A stretch of DNA of 64,000 nt from JBKECF01 sp047974375 (GTDB lineage Bacteria > Bacillota > Clostridia > Lachnospirales > CAMZNU01), in NCBI GenBank assembly GCA_047974375.1, contig JBKECF010000095.1, positions 45,376 through 109,375 on the forward strand. Direction: 5' to 3'. Both the position numbers and the translations under genes were made by a program. The notes below the pieces were generated by a model. It was not told the origin of the DNA. It saw nothing but the letters and a program-made list of their open reading frames with translations, and ran no database searches. Below are positions 42,991 through 51,883 of the stretch, piece by piece (within the stretch, counting starts at the first letter, position 1; every line of letters starts with the position of its first letter).

Positions 42991-45900
42991 AATAAACCAC
43001 AACTTAATAGTATCTTTAGTTTCAAATTCAATAGAATATGAAAAGGGCAGAGAGCTTTACCTGAAGCACATAGTTACAGAGGGGAATGTGGTAAATAAAG
43101 GGAATGTGCGAATATATACATATACTATAAATGGTACAAATGTTAAAATAAAAACAGATGGACAAAATGCCTTTAAAGGCTACGGTTGTACAAATGATAA
43201 CTGCTTTAATTTAAGTGGCGCGTGCAGGCATGTTATTGCTGTTCTTATAAGCATTAATGAAAATAACAATGGAAATTCAGGTAATCAAGTAGAAAGTACA
43301 AATTTTATTTTTAAAAATATAGATAAAATATTTGGTAGAGTAACAACTCAAGTTAACTTACATTATGAGGAAAAAGTTTCTATATTGCCTGTTTTTTCTT
43401 ATAGAGATAATAATATAGTAGCCAATATATCCATAACAAGAAAAAGTACAAAGCAGGAATATATAATTAAGAATTATAAAGAGCTTATAGATTTAGTTGA
43501 AAAACAAGAGTTTTATTCTTATGGTAAAAAGCTGAGTTTTATACACAATATAAATAACTTTGATGATTTTTCCAAAAGTTTTATAAATATATTATTAAAT
43601 GACTTTCAAATAAGAAATTCTGCAATAGAGAATTATATAATTTTTACAAATAGCTCCTTGGATGAACTTTATAATTTATGTGGAAATTACGAGACTAAGA
43701 TTATTAAATTTAGCCATGATAATTTCGATTTAAAAATAGATACGCAAACAGAAGAGGAAAGTGTATATTTATATGAGCCAAAATTCAATATAAAAACTAT
43801 GGAAAGTTATTTATATGGCTATGTATTAAAAGAGAATACTCTCTATAGAGTGGATAAAAAGCTAAGAAAATTTTTAAAAACATTTTTGGCTTCCTTTAAT
43901 TCCATTGGTGAAGACTACTTAGTTTTTGGTGGGAAAAACTTAAATAGCTTTTTAATAAAAATATTACCAGTATTAATTAAATATAATTTAATTGAAGAAA
44001 TGGAAGATTTTTATAATATTGGTTACTACCCCTTAGAAGTAAAGTTTTATTTAGATATATACAAAAAGCATATTTCTTTAGAACTTCAATTTATATATAG
44101 CAACAACATAATAGTTTATGGCAAGGATATAGGAACGGACTGCTTAAGGAATACCATAAAGGAAAATGAGATTCTATCTACAGTTAAATATCTAGGTTTT
44201 GAAGAAGAAAATAATGCTTTAAGTATGACAGATGATGATTTAATTTATTACTTTTATAAATATGGTATCCATGAATTTGAAAAAATTGGTTCAGTGTATT
44301 TATCTAGTGATTTTAAAAAGCAACAACTAGTTCAAAGTAGTACAAGTGTAGATGTGCGACTTATTGACAATTGGCTTGATTTAAAAATTGAAAATAGCAA
44401 TTACACAAATAGTGAATTACTAGAGGCTATAAACTCCTATAGTATAAATAAAAAGTACTATAGGTTTGATAGTGGCAAGTATATTGATTTTGAAGATACA
44501 AAAATTAAAGAAACTCTAAAATTTATTAATTTAGTAAATAGTGGTGAAGATGATTATAAAGTTCATAAAAGTAAAAGCTTTTTTGTCGAGAATTTATTAG
44601 GTGTAGATTGTGGTTTCAATGTAGAAAAAAATAAGGAATTTAATAATTTTATAGAAAAAATTAAAACACCTAAAGATGAAATAGTAATACCAAAGTATTT
44701 AAGTAATATTTTAAGAGAGTACCAAAAACAAGCATTGTATTTTATAAGAAATTTAATTGATTTGAATTTAGGAGGTATATTAGCCGATGAAATGGGTTTA
44801 GGTAAAACTTTGGAGGTGATTGCATATTTAGAAACCGTAAAAATAGAGTTGCCTATTTTAATAATAACACCAACGTCTTTGATTTATAATTGGAAAAACG
44901 AATTTAAAAAATTTTCTAAAAAAATTGAGCCTATATTAATTTTAGGCACGCCAGAGGAACGAAAAGATTTAGTAAATGCCATAGAAAATAATATTTACAT
45001 AACAACCTATGAGTTATTAAAAAGGGATTTAGAATACTATACGCAAAAGTTTCAACTAATAATTATTGACGAAGCCCAATATATAAAAAATTCAGATACT
45101 ATAGTTTCTCGTGCAGTAAAATCTTTAAATAAAATAAATGGCCTAGCCCTAACAGGTACGCCTATAGAGAATTCTTTAAAAGAACTTTGGTCTATATTTG
45201 ATTTTATAATGCCGGGTTATTTAGGTACAAAAAAAGAATTTGAAACTACTTTTACTATACCTATAATGGTAGGAAATGATGACGAAGCAAAAGAACTATT
45301 GCAATCTCAAATCTCTGTTTTTGTGCTGCGTAGACTAAAGGTAGATGTGTTGACGGAACTGCCGGAAAAGATTGAAACAGTTGTATATGCACCTCTTTGT
45401 CTAGAACAAAAACTGGCATATAGTGCATACCATAGTGCTGCACGTGAGGAAGTTTTAGGTACAGATATGTCAAGTATTGCAATGATAGGTAAATTAGTAA
45501 GACTAAGGCAATTGGCTTGTCACCCTAAGTTATTTATAAAAAACTACACTGGAGAAAGCGGAAAATTAAATACGGTGTTGGAGCTGATTGAGGAGTCTTT
45601 AGAAAATGGCAATAGAGTTTTATTATTTAGTCAATTTACTACTATGCTAGGGATTATAAAAAAGGCTTTGGAGGAAAATGGAATAAGCTATTATTATTTA
45701 GATGGAAGTGTAAAAAGTAAAGATAGAGATGTTTTGTGTGCTAAGTTTAATAGTGGAAAAAAAGATGTTTTTTTAATATCTCTTAAAGCTGGTGGAACAG
45801 GTTTGAATTTAACAGGGGCAAGCGTTGTAATTCACTTCGATCCATGGTGGAACCCTTCTGTAATGGCACAAGCCTCCGATAGAGCCCATCGTTTTGGACA

Positions 45901-46072
45901 AAAAAAAGTTGTACAAGTTTTTAATGTTATTTCTAAAGACACAATTGAAGAAAAAATTCATGACATGCAAGAAATGAAAAAGGAATTAATAGATAGCGTA
46001 CTAACTAAGGGCAATACACCTATAGATAAATTGAGTAAACAGGAATTAATGAGGTTGTTTTTGGAGGAATAA
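42974..46072 (+). CDS. SNF2-family ATPase with N-terminal SWIM zinc finger
   Basis: The 1032-residue protein has a SWIM-type zinc site (Cys72, Cys77, Cys84, His86 in GCTNDNC and GACRHV). A long middle region of the type found in bacterial SNF2 proteins is followed by a full SNF2 motor. Motifs are GLGKT at 608-612, DEAQ at 699-702, TGTPIENSLKELWS, SLKAGGTGLNLTGA near 937-950 and the arginine-finger block DRAHRFGQ near 970. It should translocate on DNA and may remodel protein-DNA complexes, such as stalled polymerase. It overlaps acpS by 17 bases and has a GGAGG site within it. Confidence 0.93.
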   Translation: MKTINKINHNLIVSLVSNSIEYEKGRELYLKHIVTEGNVVNKGNVRIYTYTINGTNVKIKTDGQNAFKGYGCTNDNCFNLSGACRHVIAVLISINENNNGNSGNQVESTNFIFKNIDKIFGRVTTQVNLHYEEKVSILPVFSYRDNNIVANISITRKSTKQEYIIKNYKELIDLVEKQEFYSYGKKLSFIHNINNFDDFSKSFINILLNDFQIRNSAIENYIIFTNSSLDELYNLCGNYETKIIKFSHDNFDLKIDTQTEEESVYLYEPKFNIKTMESYLYGYVLKENTLYRVDKKLRKFLKTFLASFNSIGEDYLVFGGKNLNSFLIKILPVLIKYNLIEEMEDFYNIGYYPLEVKFYLDIYKKHISLELQFIYSNNIIVYGKDIGTDCLRNTIKENEILSTVKYLGFEEENNALSMTDDDLIYYFYKYGIHEFEKIGSVYLSSDFKKQQLVQSSTSVDVRLIDNWLDLKIENSNYTNSELLEAINSYSINKKYYRFDSGKYIDFEDTKIKETLKFINLVNSGEDDYKVHKSKSFFVENLLGVDCGFNVEKNKEFNNFIEKIKTPKDEIVIPKYLSNILREYQKQALYFIRNLIDLNLGGILADEMGLGKTLEVIAYLETVKIELPILIITPTSLIYNWKNEFKKFSKKIEPILILGTPEERKDLVNAIENNIYITTYELLKRDLEYYTQKFQLIIIDEAQYIKNSDTIVSRAVKSLNKINGLALTGTPIENSLKELWSIFDFIMPGYLGTKKEFETTFTIPIMVGNDDEAKELLQSQISVFVLRRLKVDVLTELPEKIETVVYAPLCLEQKLAYSAYHSAAREEVLGTDMSSIAMIGKLVRLRQLACHPKLFIKNYTGESGKLNTVLELIEESLENGNRVLLFSQFTTMLGIIKKALEENGISYYYLDGSVKSKDRDVLCAKFNSGKKDVFLISLKAGGTGLNLTGASVVIHFDPWWNPSVMAQASDRAHRFGQKKVVQVFNVISKDTIEEKIHDMQEMKKELIDSVLTKGNTPIDKLSKQELMRLFLEE

Positions 46073-46127
46073 TTTTTTTAAAAGGGAGAAATTCTTTGGG
46101 TTGTGTATAGGGGTTTGTGTGAAAATA

Positions 46128-46200
46128 AGTAAAAGAGCTGTCGAGTAACGTAAACTTCACATAATAAAAAGGTGATATTTGAAAAATTATATAAAAACGC
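46128..46200 (+). repeat. Possible short dispersed repeat, family 3, copy a
   Basis: This stretch resembles 51031-51096. Both contain an AGGTGATATxT block followed by A-rich sequence, both begin with AxCTGTCxxGTAA, and both run directly into a hairpin terminator. Similarity is moderate and judged by eye. Confidence 0.4.
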
Positions 46201-46255
46201 AAAAAAAGGGCTGTTGCAAAATAGAATGAACCTATTTTAAGACAGCCCTTTTTTT
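46201..46255. terminator. Bidirectional terminator between SNF2 gene and dnaB
   Basis: AAAAAAAGGGCTGTT pairs with AGACAGCCCTTTTTTT, with an inner pairing of AAATAG and CTATTT. The structure has A and T tails on both sides, so it can stop both converging genes. It overlaps the dnaB stop codon. Confidence 0.88.
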
Positions 46256-47597
46256 AGACGTAAATCTTCTCCGCATCCGTAAATCTTGTATATTGTCCTT
46301 GCCAATTTAATTTAATGCTGCCGGTTTCGCCGTTTCTTTGTTTAGCTATTATTACTTCGGCCATACCTTTATCTTCTGTTTCAGGATCGTAATATTCTTC
46401 TCTATGTAAAAAAATAACTAAGTCTGCATCTTGCTCTATAGCTCCGGAATCCCTTAAGTCAGACAAAATCGGTCTTTTATCAATCCTTTTTTCATTAGCA
46501 CGGCTTAACTGGCTCAAGGCTACTACCGGTGCATCCATTTCTCTTGCTACGGCTTTTAGTGCTCTGGAAATATTCGAAACTTCCATTTGTCTGCTTTCAT
46601 TCTTACCTGTTCCATTCATAAGCTGTAAATAGTCTATTACTATTAAATCTAATCCTTTTTCCATTTTTAATTTTCTACACTTACTACGAAGTTCTGGTAC
46701 TGTTATGCCTGGCGTATCATCAATATAAACCTGAGATGAAGAAATAGGCTTAACACTACGTGCTATTTTTTGCCAATCTTCTGGGTCTAATCTACCTGTA
46801 CGCAATTTATTTGAGTCTACCATTGCTTGAGAACACAACATACGATTTACTAATTGTTCTTTTGCCATTTCCAGACTAAAAATAGCCACATATTTACCTT
46901 CTTGCATAGCAACATTTTGTGCAATGTTTAATGCAAAAGCAGTTTTACCCATTGATGGCCTTGCTGCTATAAGTATTAAATCAGCTTTTTGTAATCCTGC
47001 TGTTTTTTTATCGAAATCTTCAAACTTAGTTTTTAATCCTGTTAGGGTAGAGCCACTATTATATAATTCTTGTATATTCGCCATAGAATCAAATAGTATT
47101 TTTTCAATATGGCTAAAATCCTCAGATTTTTTATTTTCAACTATGTTGAATATGTCGTTTTGAGCTATTTCTATTATGTCATCTACAGATTTTTCGTTTT
47201 TTAAACTTTCTTCTTCTATTTTTTTTGCTGAATTAATTAATCTACGCAAAACAGATTTTTCTTCTATTATATCTCCGTAAGATTTTATATTTGTAGTCGT
47301 GGCAGCTGCACTCATTATCTTGGTAAGGTACTCCATACCGCCAATTTTTTCAAATTCCCCTATTTTTTTTAAATAGTCAGCAAGGAGAATTATATCTACT
47401 GTTGTATTGGAATGGTGTAATGTTTGCATTGCACTATACAATACTCTGTTGCTAGCTATATAAAAATCCTTGGGGCTTAACATAGTAACCCCTTGTTGCA
47501 TACCCTCTTCATCAAAAAGCATGGAACTTAAAAAAGCCTCTTCAGCATTTATGTCCTTAGGCATTGTTTTAAAGTCTGTAATCTTATCTGTGTCCAT
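46254..47597 (-). CDS. dnaB: Replicative DNA helicase DnaB
   Basis: The 447-residue hexameric helicase unwinds DNA at the replication fork. The N-terminal helical domain (INAEEAFLSSMLFDEEGM near 15-32) is followed by the RecA-like motor with Walker A ARPSMGKTA (about 208-216). Further motifs are VIDYLQLM (Walker B), VVALSQLSR (sensor) and DLRDSGAIEQDAD. I chose the ATG at 47597 because GGAG lies six bases upstream; an ATG four codons earlier at 47609 is in frame but has no ribosome site. It stands alone, without the usual rplI neighbour. Confidence 0.95.
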   Translation of the reverse strand: MDTDKITDFKTMPKDINAEEAFLSSMLFDEEGMQQGVTMLSPKDFYIASNRVLYSAMQTLHHSNTTVDIILLADYLKKIGEFEKIGGMEYLTKIMSAAATTTNIKSYGDIIEEKSVLRRLINSAKKIEEESLKNEKSVDDIIEIAQNDIFNIVENKKSEDFSHIEKILFDSMANIQELYNSGSTLTGLKTKFEDFDKKTAGLQKADLILIAARPSMGKTAFALNIAQNVAMQEGKYVAIFSLEMAKEQLVNRMLCSQAMVDSNKLRTGRLDPEDWQKIARSVKPISSSQVYIDDTPGITVPELRSKCRKLKMEKGLDLIVIDYLQLMNGTGKNESRQMEVSNISRALKAVAREMDAPVVALSQLSRANEKRIDKRPILSDLRDSGAIEQDADLVIFLHREEYYDPETEDKGMAEVIIAKQRNGETGSIKLNWQGQYTRFTDAEKIYV

Positions 47598-47671
47598 ATC
47601 TATCTCCATTTTTTTTAATCATGTAATTATTTTAATCGATTATAGCACAGAAATTTTCCTTTATAAATCCC

Positions 47672-47704
47672 TTGACAAGTAACTGTATTATATTTATAAT
47701 ACAG
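47672..47704 (+). promoter_or_regulatory. Consensus promoter overlapped by a perfect palindromic operator
   Basis: TTGACA (47672-47677) and TATAAT (47695-47700) are exactly 17 bases apart. Perfect 10-base arms CTGTATTATA (47683-47692) and TATAATACAG (47695-47704), separated by TT, cover the spacer and -10. A repressor bound here would block the polymerase. The first gene downstream encodes a GntR/YtrA protein, so autorepression is the obvious reading. Confidence 0.85.
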
Positions 47705-47750
47705 AAGCGTAATATATAACTAGTACAGAGTAAATATAGAAAGGAGAACT

Positions 47751-48122
47751 ATGGTTAAAATCGATACACAGTCTAGTCTACCTATACATGCCCAAGTTGT
47801 TAATGGATTTAAAAATTTAATTTTATGTAATTTACTTAAGGAAAATGACAAATTGCCGTCGGTGCGTGCTTTAGCCAGTGAACTTGTTGTTAACCCAAAT
47901 ACAATACATAAGGCTTATAAAATTTTAGAAGATGAAGGCTACGTGCTTTCTCAAGCTGGCAAAGGTATGTATGTAAAGGCCATGACTAAAGACAAAACAA
48001 ATTATTTTTTAAAAACCCTAGAAGAAAAATTTACCCAAGATGTAAAAAAACTAATTTCTCTTGGAACTAAGAAAGAAAAACTGATTTCAATAATTGAAAA
48101 AATCGAGGAGGACATATGTTAG
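47751..48122 (+). CDS. GntR-family repressor, YtrA subfamily
   Basis: The 123-residue protein has the GntR winged helix at about 8-75, with SLPIHAQVVNGFKNLI, LPSVRALASELVVNPNTIHKAY and a wing ending GKGMYV. It has only a short C-terminal dimerisation helix, which defines the YtrA group. It is encoded before an ABC ATPase and overlaps it by seven bases. The palindrome over its promoter is its likely binding site. Homologous operons respond to cell-wall antibiotics, but here the inducer is unknown. Confidence 0.93.
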   Translation: MVKIDTQSSLPIHAQVVNGFKNLILCNLLKENDKLPSVRALASELVVNPNTIHKAYKILEDEGYVLSQAGKGMYVKAMTKDKTNYFLKTLEEKFTQDVKKLISLGTKKEKLISIIEKIEEDIC

Positions 48123-48991
48123 AACTTATAAATGTTAATAAATCATATAACACCCATAAAGTTTTAGATAATATAAATTTAAAATTTGATACAGGAAAAA
48201 TATATGGAATAATTGGAATAAATGGAGCGGGAAAGTCCACACTTTTTAGACTAATAATGGGAATCTATAAGGAAGATAGCGGTTCTATTTTATTAGATGA
48301 TAATGACATTTACGAAAATCCTATGGTTAAAAAAAATATTCTATACATACCTGACGAAAATCCTTTTTTTAACGTTAATACAATAGCTCAATTAATTTCT
48401 TACTTAGAAAACTTCTATGGGAAAATGGATAAGGAAATATTCGAAAAACTAAAGAATACTTTCACCATAGATATAAATGCACCACTTAAATCTTTTTCCA
48501 AAGGAATGAAAAAACAAGGGTATTTATTCGCCATGCTTTGTTTTAAACCGAAATATTTACTACTAGATGAAACTTTTGAAGGCATAGACCCTGTAATACG
48601 AGTTAAAATAAAAAAGTTTTTAATTGAATATATAGAAGACGAGAAAGTTTCCATAATTATATCTTCTCATAGTATAAACGAACTAAACAATTTATGTGAT
48701 GAAATTATTATGATGAAGGGCTCGCAGGTACTAGAAACAGCCTTTGACGAAAAAGAAGAACTATTTAAAGTACAATGTGCCTTTACGGATGAAGTTAACT
48801 TCGAAAACACAGACTACTTTACAATTTTAAGTTCTAAAAAAATAGGTAGTGTGTATCACCTTAAAATTAAAGGGGGAATTGAAAATATAGAAAACTATTT
48901 TAATGCGATGAGCCCCATAATATTCGATATGATCCCACTTACTACCGAAGAGATATTTATATTAAACGCCGAGGAGGGTAACTATGAGTAG
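48116..48991 (+). CDS. ABC transporter ATP-binding protein (YtrB-like)
   Basis: The 291-residue ATPase has Walker A GINGAGKST at 34-42, a variant signature SFSKGMKKQ at 126-134, and Walker B YLLLDE at 147-152. The switch His is in IISSHSINEL near 182-191. A C-terminal regulatory tail of about 75 residues follows the core. It pairs with the membrane protein encoded next, with which it overlaps by eight bases, and is probably an exporter ATPase. All three genes are translationally coupled. Confidence 0.93.
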   Translation: MLELINVNKSYNTHKVLDNINLKFDTGKIYGIIGINGAGKSTLFRLIMGIYKEDSGSILLDDNDIYENPMVKKNILYIPDENPFFNVNTIAQLISYLENFYGKMDKEIFEKLKNTFTIDINAPLKSFSKGMKKQGYLFAMLCFKPKYLLLDETFEGIDPVIRVKIKKFLIEYIEDEKVSIIISSHSINELNNLCDEIIMMKGSQVLETAFDEKEELFKVQCAFTDEVNFENTDYFTILSSKKIGSVYHLKIKGGIENIENYFNAMSPIIFDMIPLTTEEIFILNAEEGNYE

Positions 48992-50993
48992 ATTTATAAA
49001 AAATACAGTAATTGAAAATAAAATCGCATTTACAACAATTTTTGCTTTAACTATGTTCATTTTAATAATACCAGCTGTAGGATTTATACACTATTATGAC
49101 TCGAGCAGACACTATTACTTTCTGCCATATACAATGATAACTACTGTTTTAACTTTTACAGTAGCTATTATCTTTGCTAGCTTATTTGGGGCGTTAAAAT
49201 TTTTTTATTTATATAAAAGACAGAGCGTCGACTTTTACCATAGTTTGCCCATAACTAGAGAAAAGTTATTTTTAAAAAATTATATACAAATAATACTTAT
49301 TGTTTTAGTTCCTTTTCTTTTTACTTTGCTTATAAATTTGGCTATAAATGTTTTTATTATTGATGACGTAAATATTAGTTACAATGTTTTTATTATATTT
49401 ACTAAAAGCTTGCTAAGTATATTATTATTTTATAACCTTATAATTTTCCTTACTATTATTTGTGGTAATGCCCAGTCTTTTATTTTGAATTTAATTGGTA
49501 TGATATTTAGCTTTTTTATTCTAATAATTACATTTTTTATATTTATAAATAATATTTTTAATATAGACTATTATTTATATGACGTAATTTATAGCTGTAT
49601 GTTAATATATACAATTGAAAATGGTGATGTAGTAAAAGCGTATTCACCAACTACCTTTCCCTATATTTTTACTATACTATTTAATATATTACTTTTTTTA
49701 GGCAATATTAAGTTTTTTGCACTAAGGAAAGGTGAATGCTATAACTCGTATTTTTCATCAAATACAGCTAAAAGGTTATTTAAAACTTTTTATTGTGTTG
49801 CTATGGGTTTGTTAATAACATTGCTATTATTGGTTAATTTAACTAATGATTTTAATTTTTCTATATATACCTATCCTGCTGATTTTTTTAAAGCTATGGT
49901 TGCGTCATTAATAGTCATGTTTGTGTTTTATAATTTATCGGAATATATTGCAACAAAAGACATTACTATATTAAAAGTAGAATTAAAGTACTTTATCTAC
50001 AGCACTTTGGCTTATTGTATAATAGTTATAGCCCTTATAGGGGACGTTTTTAAGCTTAATTATTATTTACCCAATACAGATAAAATAAAGTCTATAACTT
50101 TAAATCAGGATTATTATAATCCTGAAAATAATTCTTTAGATGCTTTAAATACATTTGAAGACCAAGAAAACATAAAAACTAGCCTTAGTCTAATAAATAC
50201 TGTTAAAGATACTGTTCCGTCTGACCCAAATACTTGGCCAGCATCACCTGTATACATAAGTATAAAGGCTAATTATACTAATTTTAGCCTGACAAAAAGC
50301 TTTATTAGCAAGGATGATAGGTCTATTATAGAAAAATTTTTCGCCATTTATTCAAGCGAGGAATACAAAGATAACATGCTTGAAATATTAAATAGTAGTA
50401 AATTTAAATCGTTAGACTCTAGGTTTTATAAACCGATTTCGGAAAAAGCTATAGGAGAATTGCACAATGCACTTATGGATGATGTAAAAAATGACCAAAA
50501 CTTTACGTCGTGCAATTTTACTGAACCTTATTTATTTTTTATTAAGTTAGGAAATGAGAGCCCACCAATTTATCTCCCTATTAAAATAACATACACCAAC
50601 ACACTAAATTTATATAAGGAACTGGGTAAGTTTGATATAGACAAAGTTGAAATTTATGAAGGCACGCTAGCAAGTGACGCTAATAGTTATATTACTTTTG
50701 AGGACATTTTAGAGTTATATCGATACGATTTTATAGATGATACAGAAATGCTATTATTAGGTGAAAGTAACAAAACAAAAGAAGATTTTTTAAAGGAAGC
50801 CAACGAAGGATATATTGATTACATAGAAAAACTTGATATTTCTACTTTGTACGAACCTATTAATTTTTCCCTAGTAAACTCTATTAACTATTTACCTAAT
50901 TATGAAAGTAGTAAAAAATTCTATGCTATATACTATGACGAAATATTACTAAATGGATTTGCAGACTTTTCATATAAGTTTAATAAAAGTTAA
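48984..50993 (+). CDS. ABC transporter membrane protein with large C-terminal extracytoplasmic-like domain
   Basis: The 669-residue protein has about eight hydrophobic helices within the first 370 residues (starting near 15-35, 52-72, 95-125). A C-terminal region of roughly 300 residues without long hydrophobic segments, rich in Tyr, Asp and Asn, follows. The membrane half contains the VDFYHSLPITREKLFLKNY pattern of ABC-2-type permeases regulated by YtrA. It probably forms the transport channel with the preceding ATPase. The substrate is unknown; a role in envelope stress or antimicrobial peptide export is inferred from the YtrA-type setting only. Confidence 0.85.
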   Translation: MSRFIKNTVIENKIAFTTIFALTMFILIIPAVGFIHYYDSSRHYYFLPYTMITTVLTFTVAIIFASLFGALKFFYLYKRQSVDFYHSLPITREKLFLKNYIQIILIVLVPFLFTLLINLAINVFIIDDVNISYNVFIIFTKSLLSILLFYNLIIFLTIICGNAQSFILNLIGMIFSFFILIITFFIFINNIFNIDYYLYDVIYSCMLIYTIENGDVVKAYSPTTFPYIFTILFNILLFLGNIKFFALRKGECYNSYFSSNTAKRLFKTFYCVAMGLLITLLLLVNLTNDFNFSIYTYPADFFKAMVASLIVMFVFYNLSEYIATKDITILKVELKYFIYSTLAYCIIVIALIGDVFKLNYYLPNTDKIKSITLNQDYYNPENNSLDALNTFEDQENIKTSLSLINTVKDTVPSDPNTWPASPVYISIKANYTNFSLTKSFISKDDRSIIEKFFAIYSSEEYKDNMLEILNSSKFKSLDSRFYKPISEKAIGELHNALMDDVKNDQNFTSCNFTEPYLFFIKLGNESPPIYLPIKITYTNTLNLYKELGKFDIDKVEIYEGTLASDANSYITFEDILELYRYDFIDDTEMLLLGESNKTKEDFLKEANEGYIDYIEKLDISTLYEPINFSLVNSINYLPNYESSKKFYAIYYDEILLNGFADFSYKFNKS

Positions 50994-51030
50994 AAAGGTT
51001 ACATATATAAAATAACTCAAGGATAAAAAA

Positions 51031-51130
51031 GGACTGTCTGGTAATAAAAAATATCATCAAATAAGAAGGTGATATCTAAAAAATACATAATAATGTAAAA
51101 AAAGAGCGATAGGGTTTTCGCTCTTTTTTA
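51031..51130 (+). terminator. Family 3-like repeat ending in a Rho-independent terminator
   Basis: The hairpin AAAAAAGAGCGA/TCGCTCTTTTTT (51097-51129) with an 8-base loop and T run is a good terminator for the GntR-ABC operon. The preceding 51031-51096 resembles 46128-46200, so the terminator may have been brought by a repeat element. Confidence 0.7.
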
Positions 51131-51136
51131 ATTAAA

Positions 51137-51298
51137 GTTTTGGTCAAGCTCTGATCGTTATTTTCAGGAACTGCTCGAGTCTGCTACTAACTTTTATAAA
51201 AGCTTGTGGGGCTGATTGCTTGCTTGAGCAGTAGAGCAAGGCTGTGCGACCAATGGCTTGGGGCGAGCACCAAGGTGTTTTCTTTTCAAGACACCCCC
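51137..51298 (+). repeat. Dispersed repeat family 2, longest copy c
   Basis: This copy matches the reverse complement of 2862-2980 over its start, middle (AAAAGCTTGTGGGG) and end (TTTTCTTTTCAAGACACCCC). It has an extra insert-like block near 51150-51185 containing ACTGCTCGAG. No gene is seen within it. Confidence 0.65.
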
Positions 51299-51820
51299 TG
51301 TATTTACGTCTAAAAAAGGTATTGCAGTAAGTATTAGTATAAATTTTTTGACTAAAAGATGAAAAAAAACTTTGCATTATAAGGTTTTTTATTGTAAACT
51401 AAGTATAGTTTGTACTATAAATAAAAAATAACGGTTTAATTGCGTAAATAATATAAATTATGTGTAATTTAAACATAAAAAATATTTCGATGGTGAGAAA
51501 TGGAAATGTTTTATTCCTATAGATATTTGCGAGAATTGGGTATTGAATTGTTAAATTATTATTGTACAAACGGCAGAATTGTAAATGTAATTGCGCTTAC
51601 TTTTATAATTAAAAGCCATATCACTTTTTAAAAAAATCTAAAAGTGAAAACTTAGTAAAACACATAAGGAATATTTGTTATATGACATATTAAAGATGAA
51701 TTTTTTAAGGAATTAACTTTAGTACAGTATAATAAATTATTTAAATTTGTTTTTTACTATAACGAATAAATCATTTTATGTGTTCACTATTTTATGTAGG
51801 AAAGGATGTGAAAGGTGAGA
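51299..51820 (+). promoter_or_regulatory. Long A+T-rich upstream region of the giant surface-protein gene
   Basis: These 522 bases hold no convincing gene. Visible items are a perfect 8-bp stem TCACTTTT/AAAAGTGA (51621-51647) without a T run and a TATAAT hexamer at 51728-51733, with only a weak -35 (TTAAGG, 17 bases upstream). A 5' untranslated stretch of about 80 bases then leads to the leader ORF. The length suggests a controlled, possibly long-leader transcript. Confidence 0.4.
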
Positions 51821-51883
51821 ATGTCAATTAATTTTTATATCCAAGGAGAGGACAGGTTAAGAGAGGAGCAAGGAGTGCCATGA
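51821..51883 (+). CDS. Putative 20-codon leader ORF coupled to the giant gene
   Basis: An AAAGGTGAG ribosome site at 51811-51819 precedes ATG 51821. The frame encodes MSINFYIQGEDRLREEQGVP and stops at TGA 51881-51883, so its stop overlaps the ATG of the giant gene at 51880 (ATGA). The ribosome site of the giant gene (AAGGAG, 51868-51874) lies inside this ORF. Translation of the leader could therefore open or gate the next start. Whether the peptide itself has a role is unknown. Confidence 0.5.
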   Translation: MSINFYIQGEDRLREEQGVP

